Assembly (NCBI GenBank): GCA_051881775.1
Contig: JBJEQN010000011.1
Coordinates: forward strand, 1-64,000
Length of the DNA stretch: 64,000 nucleotides
Reading direction: 5' to 3'
DNA from: UMGS363 sp051881775
GTDB taxonomy: Bacteria; Bacillota; Clostridia; Oscillospirales; Ruminococcaceae
Part shown: positions 33,480-41,591 of the stretch, piece by piece
How the letters are laid out: each line of letters starts with the position of its first letter
How positions within the stretch are numbered: position 1 is the stretch's first letter
Program-made: the position numbers and the translations under genes
The notes under the pieces: model-generated
Databases searched by the model: none
Seen by the model: the letters and a program-made list of their open reading frames with translations, nothing else
What the model was told of the DNA's origin: nothing

Positions 33480-36266
33480 ATGAGACCGCTTGAACTTACT
33501 TTATCCGCCTTCGGACCCTATGCAGGAGAAGAACACATCGACTTCCGCCGCTTGGGTACGGGCGGACTTTATCTTATTTCCGGCGATACGGGGGCAGGAA
33601 AGACCACCGTTTTCGACGCAATAACCTTCGCTCTTTACGGCACCGCCAGCGGAAGTGTGCGCAGTCCTGCCATGTTCCGCAGCAAGTATGCCGAGGACAG
33701 CACAAAGACCTTTGCCCAGCTTGTTTTTGAATACGGCGGAAAAATATACAGCATAAAGCGCACCCCCGAATACACCCGTGCTTCGCTGAAAAAGTCAAAA
33801 AGCGGCGTTGCTACGGAACGTGCGGAGGCTGTACTCACCCTGCCCGACGGCTCTGTCGTTACGGGAGTTGCAAACGTCAACAAGGCGGTAACGGAGCTTA
33901 TCGGACTTGACAAAGACCGCTTTTCACAGGTGGCAATGCTCTCACAGGGTGAATTTCTTAAGCTGCTCCTTGCTTCAACTCAGGACAGAAGCGCCGTTTT
34001 CCGCAGCATTTTCCGCACGGAGAAATATCTTGCCCTGCAAAAGCGTATCCGTGAGGATCTTGACCTTGCGGACAAAAGCAGAAAAGCCGCCTCGGATGAG
34101 CTGTCAAGGCAAATTTCCGCTATTTCCTGCGGTACAAGCTGTCCTTACGTCGAAAAACTGGCTGAAATGAAAGAAACCCCCCTTTTATTCGGAACGGAGG
34201 AGATACTCTCTCTTGCAAAAAGCATTTCAGACTCGGACAAGGCTTCTGCAAAGGCTGCGGAGGAACGCCTTAACGCTCTCGGCAAAAGCCTTGAAGAAAT
34301 AAGCGTAAGGCTGGGTCGTGCGGAGATGCGGCAAAGCGCCCAAAAGAAGCTTGAAGCCGCAGAAAAGGAGCTTGAAGCCAAAACTGCGGAACGCCCCACC
34401 CTTGAAGCCGCCCTTGCCGAAGCGGAAAAGGCATATCCCGAATGTGAAAGCCTTGCAGCGGAAATAAGCCGTGAAAAGGAACGGCTTGCGGACTACGGCG
34501 CTTTGAAAAAATACCGTTCGGACAAGGCTGCCGCAGAAAAGGAGCAAAGCCGCAATGCCGCTCTTAAAGCAGAAGCGGAAGAAAAGTCTGCGGCGGTATC
34601 AAAGCAGCTTGGAGAATACCGTCTTGAACTTGATACGGTAAAAAGCGCATCTGCCGAATATGAACGCATAATGGCGCAGAGAAGCATTGCCGCCCGTGAG
34701 ATAAATCAGCTTAAAGCCCTTGCCGACGAGGTAAAAAAGCATATGGACCTTGAAGCCGAAGCGGAGAATGCAAGGCAGGCTTACATTGCCGCAGAAGCCG
34801 AGGCAGAGCAAGCAGAAGCCCTGTACCGACGCATGGAAAAGCTGTTCCTTGACGAACAGGCGGGAGTGCTTGCAAAGGGACTTTCGGAGGGTATGCCCTG
34901 TCCCGTCTGCGGCTCGGTATCCCACCCCTGTCCTGCGGTATTTTCCGACAAGGCACCCTCGGAACAGCAGCTTGACAAGGCACGGACGGTCTCTGCCGAT
35001 GCAAGAAAGAAAGCCGCCGAAGCCAGCCGCAACGCAGGAGAGCTTACAGGCAGAAGCGACACCCTTAAATCCGCAGTAACGGAAAAAGCGGAGGAACTTC
35101 TCGGCAAAACCGAGTTTGAGAACATCAAGGCTGTGATAAAGGAACGCTACAAATCGGCGCAGGAACACTATAAACAGCTTACCGAAGCTGCGGCAGCGGA
35201 AGAAGCCAAGGAAAAGCGCCGTCTTGCCCTTGAAAAGCTGATACCCGAAGCCGAAGCGGAGCTGAAAAGCCTTGAAAGCGCAGTATCGGGTCACGCAAGC
35301 CGCATCGCCGCCCTTGAAGCGGAGATAAAGGCTGTTGAAGAAAATATCGTCAAGCTGTCCCGTACCCTTAAATATCCCGATGAAAAGGAAGCCAAGGAGC
35401 ATATAGCCGCTCTTGAAAGCAAAAAGGAGCTTATAAAAAGCCGTTACGAGGGGGCTAAGAAAGCCTTTGAACTGCTTGACGGTGAAATAAAGAGCCTTTC
35501 CTCCGCCGCAGACGCCTACAAAACTCAGCTTGAAAACACGGAAAAGGAGGATACCGCCGCACTTGCCGAAGAAAAGCGCACCCTTACCGAAGAAAAGCAG
35601 GCTCTTGACAGGCAGCGTGTAGAAGCCCTGTCCCGTCTTGCCGCAAACAGCGCCGCAGAAGGACGCATTTTCTCTGCCGCAGCGGAGCTTGAAAAGCAGG
35701 AAAAGCGCTGCTCAATGCTGCGCCCTCTCAGCGACACCGCAGGGGGAACTATTACGGGCAAGGAAAAAATAACCCTGGAGACCTACGTTCAGACGGCATA
35801 TTTCAAGAAAATAACCGACCGCGCCAACGTGCGTTTCCTTGAAATGAGCGACGGCAGATACGAGCTTGTGAGAAGCACCGAAGAAGGCGGTCTGCGAGGC
35901 AAAAGCGGTCTGGAGCTTGACGTTGCAGACCATTACAACGGCTCTGTCAGAAGCGTAAAGACCCTTTCCGGCGGCGAAGCCTTTGAAGCCTCCCTTTCCC
36001 TTGCTCTGGGACTTTCCGACGAGATACAAGCCTCCGCAGGGGGCATACGCCTTGACACGATGTTTGTGGACGAAGGCTTCGGCACTCTTGACGAGGAGGC
36101 GCTGAACCGTGCGGTGAACGCTCTTTGCAGGCTTTCCGCAGGGGGCAGGACGGTGGGCATTATCTCCCACGTTGCGGAGCTTAAGGACAGGATAGAAAAT
36201 CAGATTGTCATCTCAAGAGACAAGCGCTCGGGATGCAGCCATATAAGAGTGGAGTGTGGAGAGTGA
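33480..36266 (+). CDS. sbcC: SbcC-type SMC nuclease subunit
   Basis: The 928-residue protein has an N-terminal ATPase half with Walker A GDTGAGKTT (residues 35-43) and Q-loop SQGEFLKLLLAS, two long coiled-coil arms, a zinc hook CPVC at residues 474-477, and a C-terminal half with signature TLSGGEAFEASLSLALGLSD and Walker B TMFVDEGFGTLDEEAL. SbcC with nuclease SbcD cuts DNA hairpins and ends. No sbcD lies upstream, where it usually is; its gene must be elsewhere or absent. The last six codons and the stop lie inside the purine-rich repeat that follows. Confidence 0.94.
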   Translation: MRPLELTLSAFGPYAGEEHIDFRRLGTGGLYLISGDTGAGKTTVFDAITFALYGTASGSVRSPAMFRSKYAEDSTKTFAQLVFEYGGKIYSIKRTPEYTRASLKKSKSGVATERAEAVLTLPDGSVVTGVANVNKAVTELIGLDKDRFSQVAMLSQGEFLKLLLASTQDRSAVFRSIFRTEKYLALQKRIREDLDLADKSRKAASDELSRQISAISCGTSCPYVEKLAEMKETPLLFGTEEILSLAKSISDSDKASAKAAEERLNALGKSLEEISVRLGRAEMRQSAQKKLEAAEKELEAKTAERPTLEAALAEAEKAYPECESLAAEISREKERLADYGALKKYRSDKAAAEKEQSRNAALKAEAEEKSAAVSKQLGEYRLELDTVKSASAEYERIMAQRSIAAREINQLKALADEVKKHMDLEAEAENARQAYIAAEAEAEQAEALYRRMEKLFLDEQAGVLAKGLSEGMPCPVCGSVSHPCPAVFSDKAPSEQQLDKARTVSADARKKAAEASRNAGELTGRSDTLKSAVTEKAEELLGKTEFENIKAVIKERYKSAQEHYKQLTEAAAAEEAKEKRRLALEKLIPEAEAELKSLESAVSGHASRIAALEAEIKAVEENIVKLSRTLKYPDEKEAKEHIAALESKKELIKSRYEGAKKAFELLDGEIKSLSSAADAYKTQLENTEKEDTAALAEEKRTLTEEKQALDRQRVEALSRLAANSAAEGRIFSAAAELEKQEKRCSMLRPLSDTAGGTITGKEKITLETYVQTAYFKKITDRANVRFLEMSDGRYELVRSTEEGGLRGKSGLELDVADHYNGSVRSVKTLSGGEAFEASLSLALGLSDEIQASAGGIRLDTMFVDEGFGTLDEEALNRAVNALCRLSAGGRTVGIISHVAELKDRIENQIVISRDKRSGCSHIRVECGE

Positions 36267-36445
36267 AGAGTGGAGAGTGGAATGTGAAAAGTGGAGTGTG
36301 GAAAGTGGAATTATTGTGTCCGCCTTCGGCGGAAGATTTTATACTAATACTAAGTTCATATCGTTCTATAGATAAATGGGGATTAGTATAATTCCGAATT
36401 CCGCATTCCGAATTCCGAATTTAAAAATCTCCACTCTTCACACTT
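36249..36445. repeat. Dispersed purine-rich repeat with inverted end
   Basis: Reiterated GTGGA(G/A)AGTG units (36249-36313) are followed by GTCCGCCTTCGGCGGA, TATACTAATACTAA, reiterated ATTCCGAATTCCG units (36391-36420), and a reverse-oriented CTCCACTCTTCACACTTC (36429-36446). The same modules recur around 38008-38750, and the GTGGA and CCGCC parts recur at 43351-43505. It overlaps the end of sbcC. Confidence 0.75.
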
Positions 36446-36454
36446 CAAACAGCA

Positions 36455-36510
36455 AGACGGCTGTTGTACCGCCAAACGATACAACAGCCGTCTCTCTTTT
36501 TATCTTTTTA
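36455..36510 (+). terminator. Intrinsic terminator after sbcC
   Basis: A perfect 14-bp stem (36455-36468 with 36480-36493, AGACGGCTGTTGTA) with an 11-nt loop is followed by TCTCTTTTTATCTTTTT. It lies between convergent genes; the T-tract supports the plus direction and the hairpin may also end the minus-strand gene. Confidence 0.85.
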
Positions 36511-36524
36511 TATATAAACTTTCC

Positions 36525-37520
36525 TTAGTTCAACACATAGATATTAACCTGCTTTGCGCCCCAGTCGCAACTTGCGTCATAGCTTTCCATGAAAAGGTCA
36601 ACAAGTATCCTTCCGTCAAGGAGCGCTGTACCCGTGTCTGCGGCGATCGCATAGCCGTACACATACTTTCCGTCTGTGGAAACTATGTAAAGCTCGGTGC
36701 CGTAGGGGATAATGCTGGGGTCAACCGCAACGTAGCCCACCTTCACCTGTCTGCCCGAAGCCGTCTTGGCTGTGGGAGAAGCGCTGTATGCGCAGGATTT
36801 GCCGGTAAGAACATCGCTGTAGGAAGTGGGAACGCCGTTTTCATCAAGAGTAAGATAGTCGGGGACTGTAAGCTGTGAAATGCTCATTGCCTCAATGGGG
36901 TTTACCTCTGCGGTACCCATAACAATGACCTCGTCAACAGGTTCTTCTGTGACCTCGGTGCTTACAACGCTTGAATCGGTCAGCTTTCCGTCAACGTAGG
37001 TGTGCTGAACCACCTTTTCAAGCTCGCCCTCTTCGCCGTCCACCAGTACCTTGCTGTAGCCGATAACATAGTTGTCGTCCTCTTTATACTCGGTAACGTA
37101 GTCAATAGTTTCAAGCACAACTTCTTCTACTATCTTAACACGGCTTATAACAATATCCGTGGAAAAAGTAAGGGGTTCGGAAAGTCCTACATTGATAAGG
37201 TCGTTATCGTCAACATAAACGCCTGCGTCACGGATAGCGTCGGCAACGGTGCCTGTTGTTCTTACGGAACGTGTCTCGCCGTCTGCGGATACCTTAACAT
37301 TATAATAAGGATGGGGATTCACAGTAACTGCTTTTTCTCCGTTTGCCAGCGAAGCAAGAGCAACAATATCGGCGTTCAGACTTTCTTCACTTGGGATTAA
37401 TTTTACTGCGGTCAGTATTGTCAGCAGAATAATTACTGAGCCGATGACAGCGGCAGAAATATATTTTCTCTTTTTAACTTCCTGCAAGCTTTTTAACGGT
37501 AGTTTAATCGGTCTGCTCAT
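36525..37520 (-). CDS. Cell-wall protein with DUF348, G5 and 3D domains (YabE-like)
   Basis: The 331-residue protein has a cytosolic basic N-terminus, one membrane anchor/signal (about residues 20-42), a DUF348 ubiquitin-like domain (VNPHPYYNVKVSADGETRSV... about 60-105), a G5 domain (about 115-185) and a C-terminal 3D domain (about 245-330) with YTATPT-like YSASPTA, VAVDPSIIPYGTELYI and DTG. 3D domains resemble the MltA catalytic double-psi barrel, and related YabE/Sps proteins act as lytic enzymes in cell-wall turnover or spore resuscitation. It acts outside the membrane on peptidoglycan (inference from family). Confidence 0.9.
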   Translation of the reverse strand: MSRPIKLPLKSLQEVKKRKYISAAVIGSVIILLTILTAVKLIPSEESLNADIVALASLANGEKAVTVNPHPYYNVKVSADGETRSVRTTGTVADAIRDAGVYVDDNDLINVGLSEPLTFSTDIVISRVKIVEEVVLETIDYVTEYKEDDNYVIGYSKVLVDGEEGELEKVVQHTYVDGKLTDSSVVSTEVTEEPVDEVIVMGTAEVNPIEAMSISQLTVPDYLTLDENGVPTSYSDVLTGKSCAYSASPTAKTASGRQVKVGYVAVDPSIIPYGTELYIVSTDGKYVYGYAIAADTGTALLDGRILVDLFMESYDASCDWGAKQVNIYVLN

Positions 37521-37610
37521 AATATCTCCTTTTCAAACTAATAGTTACATTACGGTTACAAACTTTGCTTTGGTACAGCTATATTGTAACCCCTTTGAAA
37601 CACAGTGCCT

Positions 37611-37639
37611 ATTATAATATTCAAAGTGTAGTTTGTCAA
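37611..37639 (-). promoter_or_regulatory. Consensus sigma-A promoter of the 3D-domain gene
   Basis: On the minus strand TTGACA (37639-37634) and TATAAT (37616-37611) are 17 nt apart: a full consensus. The leader of about 84 nt contains GGTTACA and TGTAACC arms 26 nt apart, which could form a hairpin or protein site, and an AAGGAGAT Shine-Dalgarno. Confidence 0.85.
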
Positions 37640-38007
37640 AGTTTTTATACAGGCCGTTTTTAGCTATTATGCACAATCAAATGTTTTTCTTTACGTCTTA
37701 ATAACCAGTTATTTACATTTAAAAGTCGAATACCGGAATCATTTTCCACAAAACTTTATGCAAACCTTATAAAAAGCCGGAAAAATCAAAAGGTTTGATT
37801 CCAAATAGTGGGTTTTAATCATTATTTTTCCAGTTAAAACGACATTACCCTGCCGTTTGTTTAAAAAATTTGCAGTTAAATTAAGCACATTCAACAAAAC
37901 AAATTTTCTAAAAGACGCTTTTGTTATCAAAAAAGTAAAATTGAATTTTAAACACTTTTAAAGAGTAAAAATATTCTGCAGCGCTGCTTATACTATTATA
38001 AATGTGT
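37640..38007. other. AT-rich intergenic region
   Basis: About 370 bp between the 3D-gene promoter and the repeat before the acetyltransferase gene are strongly AT-rich. Short reading frames exist, but none has a ribosome-binding site or protein-like codon use. I see no RNA gene or clear repeat. Confidence 0.5.
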
Positions 38008-38032
38008 AGTGTGAAGAGTGGAAAGTGGAATT
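38008..38032 (+). repeat. Left inverted-repeat arm bracketing the acetyltransferase gene
   Basis: This 25-bp arm (AGTGTGAAGAGTGGAAAGTG then GAATT) matches the complement of 38637-38661 at 24 of 25 positions. It belongs to the same family as the repeats after sbcC and deoB. The reading frame of the enclosed gene ends 15 bp inside this arm. Confidence 0.8.
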
Positions 38033-38046
38033 ATTGTGTACGCCTG

Positions 38047-38604
38047 TCAAGTGAGCTTTACGCCATTCCTGTTCCATTTTACTGCTGTCTTATACCCCAG
38101 TTTTTCGTACCACGGCGCTACGCCCGTAAAATGAATATAGCTGTAATCATAGCCCTCTTCTTTCAGTATTTGTGTTACATTCCTGACCATTGTTAAGCCT
38201 ATGCCCCTATGACGGTACTCGGGAAGCGTTCCCACACAGCCCGGACCGCCTATTTTCAGCCTGTGTCCGTTTATATCATGCGTTCCCATATCATCAACAA
38301 GGCAGAAGCTTGCGATTTTCCCGTCTGTATAGCCGCAGTATATCCTGTTTGTTCCGTCAAAAAACTGCACCCAATCACGGTCAACCTTTTCTGCCGCTTT
38401 CTTTATTTCGTCAAGACCGCCCTCATAAAAACCGAAGGAAATGTTCCCTTCCACCGTCTTATCGTATTTATGTATATCAAATTCACTGAGCGAAAGCAGC
38501 ATTTCATCAAAGAACAAGCCTTCCGGCAGGCTGCGAATAGTATCACTCTCAAAAAAATCCGGATATATGCGTTCAAATAATAAAATGTATCCCTGTTTAT
38601 CCAT
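38047..38604 (-). CDS. GNAT-family N-acetyltransferase
   Basis: The 185-residue protein has a GNAT fold: ASFCLVDDMGTHDINGHRLKIGGPGCVGTL (strands 3-4), the acetyl-CoA-binding P-loop variant PEYRHRGIGLTMVRN near residues 130-144, and a C-terminal ...YIHFTGVAPWYEKLGYKTA strand. The N-terminal half is longer than usual. The acceptor is unknown. I start at the ATG at 38604, preceded by AAGGAG; an in-frame ATG at 38658 would place repeat DNA in the coding region. It is bracketed by inverted repeats. Confidence 0.8.
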   Translation of the reverse strand: MDKQGYILLFERIYPDFFESDTIRSLPEGLFFDEMLLSLSEFDIHKYDKTVEGNISFGFYEGGLDEIKKAAEKVDRDWVQFFDGTNRIYCGYTDGKIASFCLVDDMGTHDINGHRLKIGGPGCVGTLPEYRHRGIGLTMVRNVTQILKEEGYDYSYIHFTGVAPWYEKLGYKTAVKWNRNGVKLT

Positions 38605-38636
38605 ATATACTCTCCTTAAAAACTTACAATCAATGC

Positions 38637-38661
38637 AATTCCACTTTCCACTATTCACACT
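38637..38661 (-). repeat. Right inverted-repeat arm bracketing the acetyltransferase gene
   Basis: Partner of 38008-38032 with one mismatch in 25. It lies immediately upstream of the acetyltransferase gene's ribosome-binding region. Confidence 0.8.
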
Positions 38662-38668
38662 TCAAATT

Positions 38669-38750
38669 ATTTATACTAATACTAATTCCGAATTCCGCAT
38701 TCCGAATTTAAAAAAACTCCACTCTTCACTCTTCACACTTCACACTTAAC
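38669..38750. repeat. Further modules of the dispersed repeat
   Basis: TATACTAATACTAATTCCGA, GAATTCCGCATTCCGAATTT and reiterated CACTCTTCACTCTTCACACTT follow one another here, in the same order as at 36337-36446. It borders the ilvC terminator. Confidence 0.75.
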
Positions 38751-38784
38751 AAAAGCCGCCCCTGACTATCAAGCCAAGGACGGC
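38748..38784 (-). terminator. Terminator of the ilv operon
   Basis: On the minus strand a 13-bp stem with wobble pairs (38784-38772 with 38767-38755), a 4-nt loop and TTTTGTT follow ilvC by 28 bp. Confidence 0.85.
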
Positions 38785-38812
38785 AGTATGTTTGTTATGT
38801 AAGCGAATAAAC

Positions 38813-39829
38813 TTAGTTGTTGATGAGCTTGTCTTCACCGTTCCAGCTGTAGAGCTTTCTGATCTCTTCGCCAACCTTTTCGGAGGGGTGTTCAGCGTGG
38901 AGCTTACGCATAGCCTTGAAGTGTACCTGCTTGCCTGCAGGAGACATATCGAGGAGGAATTCCTTAGCGAATGTACCGTCCTGAATGTCGGAAAGAACCT
39001 TCTTCATAGCCTTCTTGGTGTCTTCTGTAATGATCTTGGGACCTGTTACATAGTCGCCGTACTCAGCTGTGTTGGAGATGGAGTATCTCATTCCTGCAAA
39101 GCCGCTCTGGTAGATAAGGTCAACGATGAGCTTCATTTCGTGGATACACTCAAAGTAAGCGTTTCTGGGGTCGTAGCCTGCTTCGCAGAGAGTTTCAAAA
39201 CCGGCCTGCATAAGAGCGCATACGCCGCCGCAGAGAACAGCCTGTTCACCGAAGAGGTCTGTTTCTGTTTCTGTTCTGAATGTTGTTTCGAGAACGCCTG
39301 CTCTTGCGCCGCCGATTCCGAGAGCGTAAGCAAGACCGATGTCTGTTGCGTCACCTGTTGCATCCTGCTCAACAGCGATAAGACAAGGAACGCCCTTGCC
39401 TGCCTGATATTCGCTTCTTACTGTGTGACCGGGTCCCTTGGGAGCGATCATGATAACGTTAACGTCCTTGGGGGGAACGATGCAGCCGAAGTGGATGTTG
39501 AAGCCGTGAGCGAAAGCAAGTGTCTTGCCTGCGGAAAGGTTGGGAGCGATCTCCTTCTCGTACATTTCAGCCTGCTTTTCATCGGGGATAAGGATCATGA
39601 TAACGTCTGCAGCCTTTGTAGCTTCTGCAACGGAAAGAACCTTAAGTCCCTGAGCCTCAGCCTTGGCAGCGCTCTTGGAACCGCTGTAAAGACCAACAAC
39701 AACGTTAACGCCGCTGTCCTTAAGGTTAAGAGCGTGAGCGTGACCCTGTGAGCCGTAGCCGATGATAGCAACGGTCTTGCCGTCAAGTCTGCTGAGGTCG
39801 CAGTCCTGCTGATAATAGATCTTGTTCAT
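38813..39829 (-). CDS. ilvC: Ketol-acid reductoisomerase
   Basis: The enzyme of about 338 residues has the NADPH fold IIGYGSQGHAHALNL near residue 23 and the catalytic domain with IMIAPKGPGH, GVLETTFRTETETDLFGEQAVLCGG and Mg-binding acidic residues. It converts acetolactate or acetohydroxybutyrate to dihydroxy acids in valine/isoleucine synthesis. The ATG at 39829 follows GGAGG with 8-9 nt; an in-frame ATG 15 bp upstream lies before or on that site and is less likely. Class I length. Confidence 0.97.
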   Translation of the reverse strand: MNKIYYQQDCDLSRLDGKTVAIIGYGSQGHAHALNLKDSGVNVVVGLYSGSKSAAKAEAQGLKVLSVAEATKAADVIMILIPDEKQAEMYEKEIAPNLSAGKTLAFAHGFNIHFGCIVPPKDVNVIMIAPKGPGHTVRSEYQAGKGVPCLIAVEQDATGDATDIGLAYALGIGGARAGVLETTFRTETETDLFGEQAVLCGGVCALMQAGFETLCEAGYDPRNAYFECIHEMKLIVDLIYQSGFAGMRYSISNTAEYGDYVTGPKIITEDTKKAMKKVLSDIQDGTFAKEFLLDMSPAGKQVHFKAMRKLHAEHPSEKVGEEIRKLYSWNGEDKLINN

Positions 39830-39904
39830 TTTATTTTCCTCCATTTATATTATAAATTTTTATCTAAAACCTGTGCAGAAAAATCTGACGCAGAATCAGA
39901 AACA

Positions 39905-40396
39905 TTACTTTTTAAGGCTTTCGGGGCCTTTCTGGATAGCGATAACGCCTGTGCGGACGATCTCCTTTATGCCGTAAGGACGAACAAGCTCCTCAAAGCG
40001 CTGGAGATGAACAGCAGTATCGGAAATTTCCACCGTAACGGTGCTTGCGGTAAGGTCAACTATCTTTGCACCCATAATATCGCAGATAGTGAAGATCTCG
40101 CTTCTCTGCTGGGGATTTGCAGCTATCTTGATAAGCTGGAGCTCTCTTGAAAGAAGCTCGTCCTCGCCCAAAGACTTTACCTTAATAGTATCGATGAGCT
40201 TGTTAAGCTGCTTTTCAAGCTGTTGTGCGGTATGCTCGTCGCCGTCTGCAACTATGGTTATACGGGAAACTGCAGGGTCGTCCGTAACGCCCACAGCAAG
40301 GCTGTCAATGTTGAAGCCTCTTCTTGAAAAAAGTCCCGATACTCTTGAAAGAACGCCTGCATGGTTTTCAACAAGAACGGAAATTGTATGTTTCAT
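39905..40396 (-). CDS. ilvN: Acetolactate synthase regulatory subunit
   Basis: The protein of about 163 residues starts MKHTISVLVENHAGVLSRVS, an ACT domain that binds valine, followed by the IlvH-type C-terminal part (IKIAANPQQRSEIFTICDIM; LTASTVTVEISDTAVHLQRF). It activates and gives feedback control to the IlvB subunit. The ATG at 40396 has AGGAG 7 nt upstream. It is separated from ilvB by an acyltransferase gene, which is not the usual arrangement. Confidence 0.95.
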   Translation of the reverse strand: MKHTISVLVENHAGVLSRVSGLFSRRGFNIDSLAVGVTDDPAVSRITIVADGDEHTAQQLEKQLNKLIDTIKVKSLGEDELLSRELQLIKIAANPQQRSEIFTICDIMGAKIVDLTASTVTVEISDTAVHLQRFEELVRPYGIKEIVRTGVIAIQKGPESLKK

Positions 40397-40433
40397 ATTA
40401 AAACTCCTTATCTCAACGAACAATGTCCGCCGA

Positions 40434-41591
40434 TTATTTAACTTTCATAGTCTTTAATTTATTTACCAGCCCTGTAACAAGCCGCTCCGAGCGTTCGTTT
40501 GTTTTCAGCCGCCTGAAAATAAACAGCCTTACATAATCAGCCGCTCCCAGAACTGCATAAAGCAGGACTGCATAAGCAATAATGCTTATTATCATAATAA
40601 AGCATGGCATTGAAGCCAGATCCTTGAACATATCCTTGAAGATATTTTCAAAAACCAAAGGATTAACGTGAATGAGATATATTCCGAATGAGACCGATGC
40701 CAAAACCCTTACGGCTGCCGTAACAAAACGGTTCGTTGTTTTAATGTCCTTTAAAAGCATGAACAAAGAAACTGCCGCAGCAACGGTAAACGGCGAATTG
40801 TACGCATATGTGCCGCCTCCCAAATTGGGAAGTACATCTTCTTCAACAGAAGAGACCGTTGCAACATCAAGCAGTACCGAAGATATGCACGGTATCACCG
40901 AAGACAGCACATATATGACCGCCCATATTCTTTTTTTTACTCTTATTTCGTCTTCCATGCGCTTTATGAACGCTCCGGCAAAATAAAGCACCGACAGCCA
41001 AAGCGTACTGTAGCCGAACACCGTATTAAACGGATCGATCTTTCCGGCAAAGGTAAACGGAAGAAAAGAAAAAATGGCAAAAAGCGTAACTATCAGACAA
41101 ATAAAACCTTTTTTATCAATATTATCTATAAGTATATTGAAAAACGGAATAAAGAAAAACATTCCGAAATAAGCGGTAAAATACCAGTACTGACCATTCA
41201 GCGCCGGCATAAAAACTGCAGCAGCATTTTCGGTTGTTACGGTTCCGGGTCTGAATACCGCAAACAGTACGGTTATCAGTCCATTCCACAGAAAAACCTG
41301 AAGCCAGAGAGGGATTATCCTTGAATATTTAAAATCCTTTTTCCCGGGAGAATACATAACGTATCCCGTAATAACGGCATAACAGTTCACCGAGCAGTAG
41401 CAAAGGGATTCAAGCAGCCACGCCGCCCAGTAAGCTGCACTCCCGACAGCAAGATTTTCAAGTACGCCCCCCTGAAGGCATATATGAAGAATAAGTATCA
41501 TAAGCATTGATACTATTCTTATAAGGTCAATGCCTAATATTCGTCCGTTATCCTTCACAGCCGCCCCTATGCCGTTAAAGCGTGCTTTCAT
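40434..41591 (-). CDS. Acyltransferase-3 family membrane protein
   Basis: The 385-residue protein has about ten transmembrane helices. The N-terminal ILGIDLIRIVSMLMILILHI carries the family's R/H signature of the first helix, and CYSVNCYAVITGYVM fits the second. Such OafA/WecH-type enzymes O-acylate cell-surface sugars or lipids. It starts at the ATG at 41591, overlapping the ilvB end by 17 bp with no strong ribosome-binding site; coupling to ilvB translation seems likely. There is no known biochemical link to acetolactate synthase. Confidence 0.82.
   Translation of the reverse strand: MKARFNGIGAAVKDNGRILGIDLIRIVSMLMILILHICLQGGVLENLAVGSAAYWAAWLLESLCYCSVNCYAVITGYVMYSPGKKDFKYSRIIPLWLQVFLWNGLITVLFAVFRPGTVTTENAAAVFMPALNGQYWYFTAYFGMFFFIPFFNILIDNIDKKGFICLIVTLFAIFSFLPFTFAGKIDPFNTVFGYSTLWLSVLYFAGAFIKRMEDEIRVKKRIWAVIYVLSSVIPCISSVLLDVATVSSVEEDVLPNLGGGTYAYNSPFTVAAAVSLFMLLKDIKTTNRFVTAAVRVLASVSFGIYLIHVNPLVFENIFKDMFKDLASMPCFIMIISIIAYAVLLYAVLGAADYVRLFIFRRLKTNERSERLVTGLVNKLKTMKVK

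Noticed and set aside
37739..37930. Short AT-rich frame between the 3D-domain gene and the acetyltransferase gene
   Set aside because: No ribosome-binding site, poor composition and no neighbour context.
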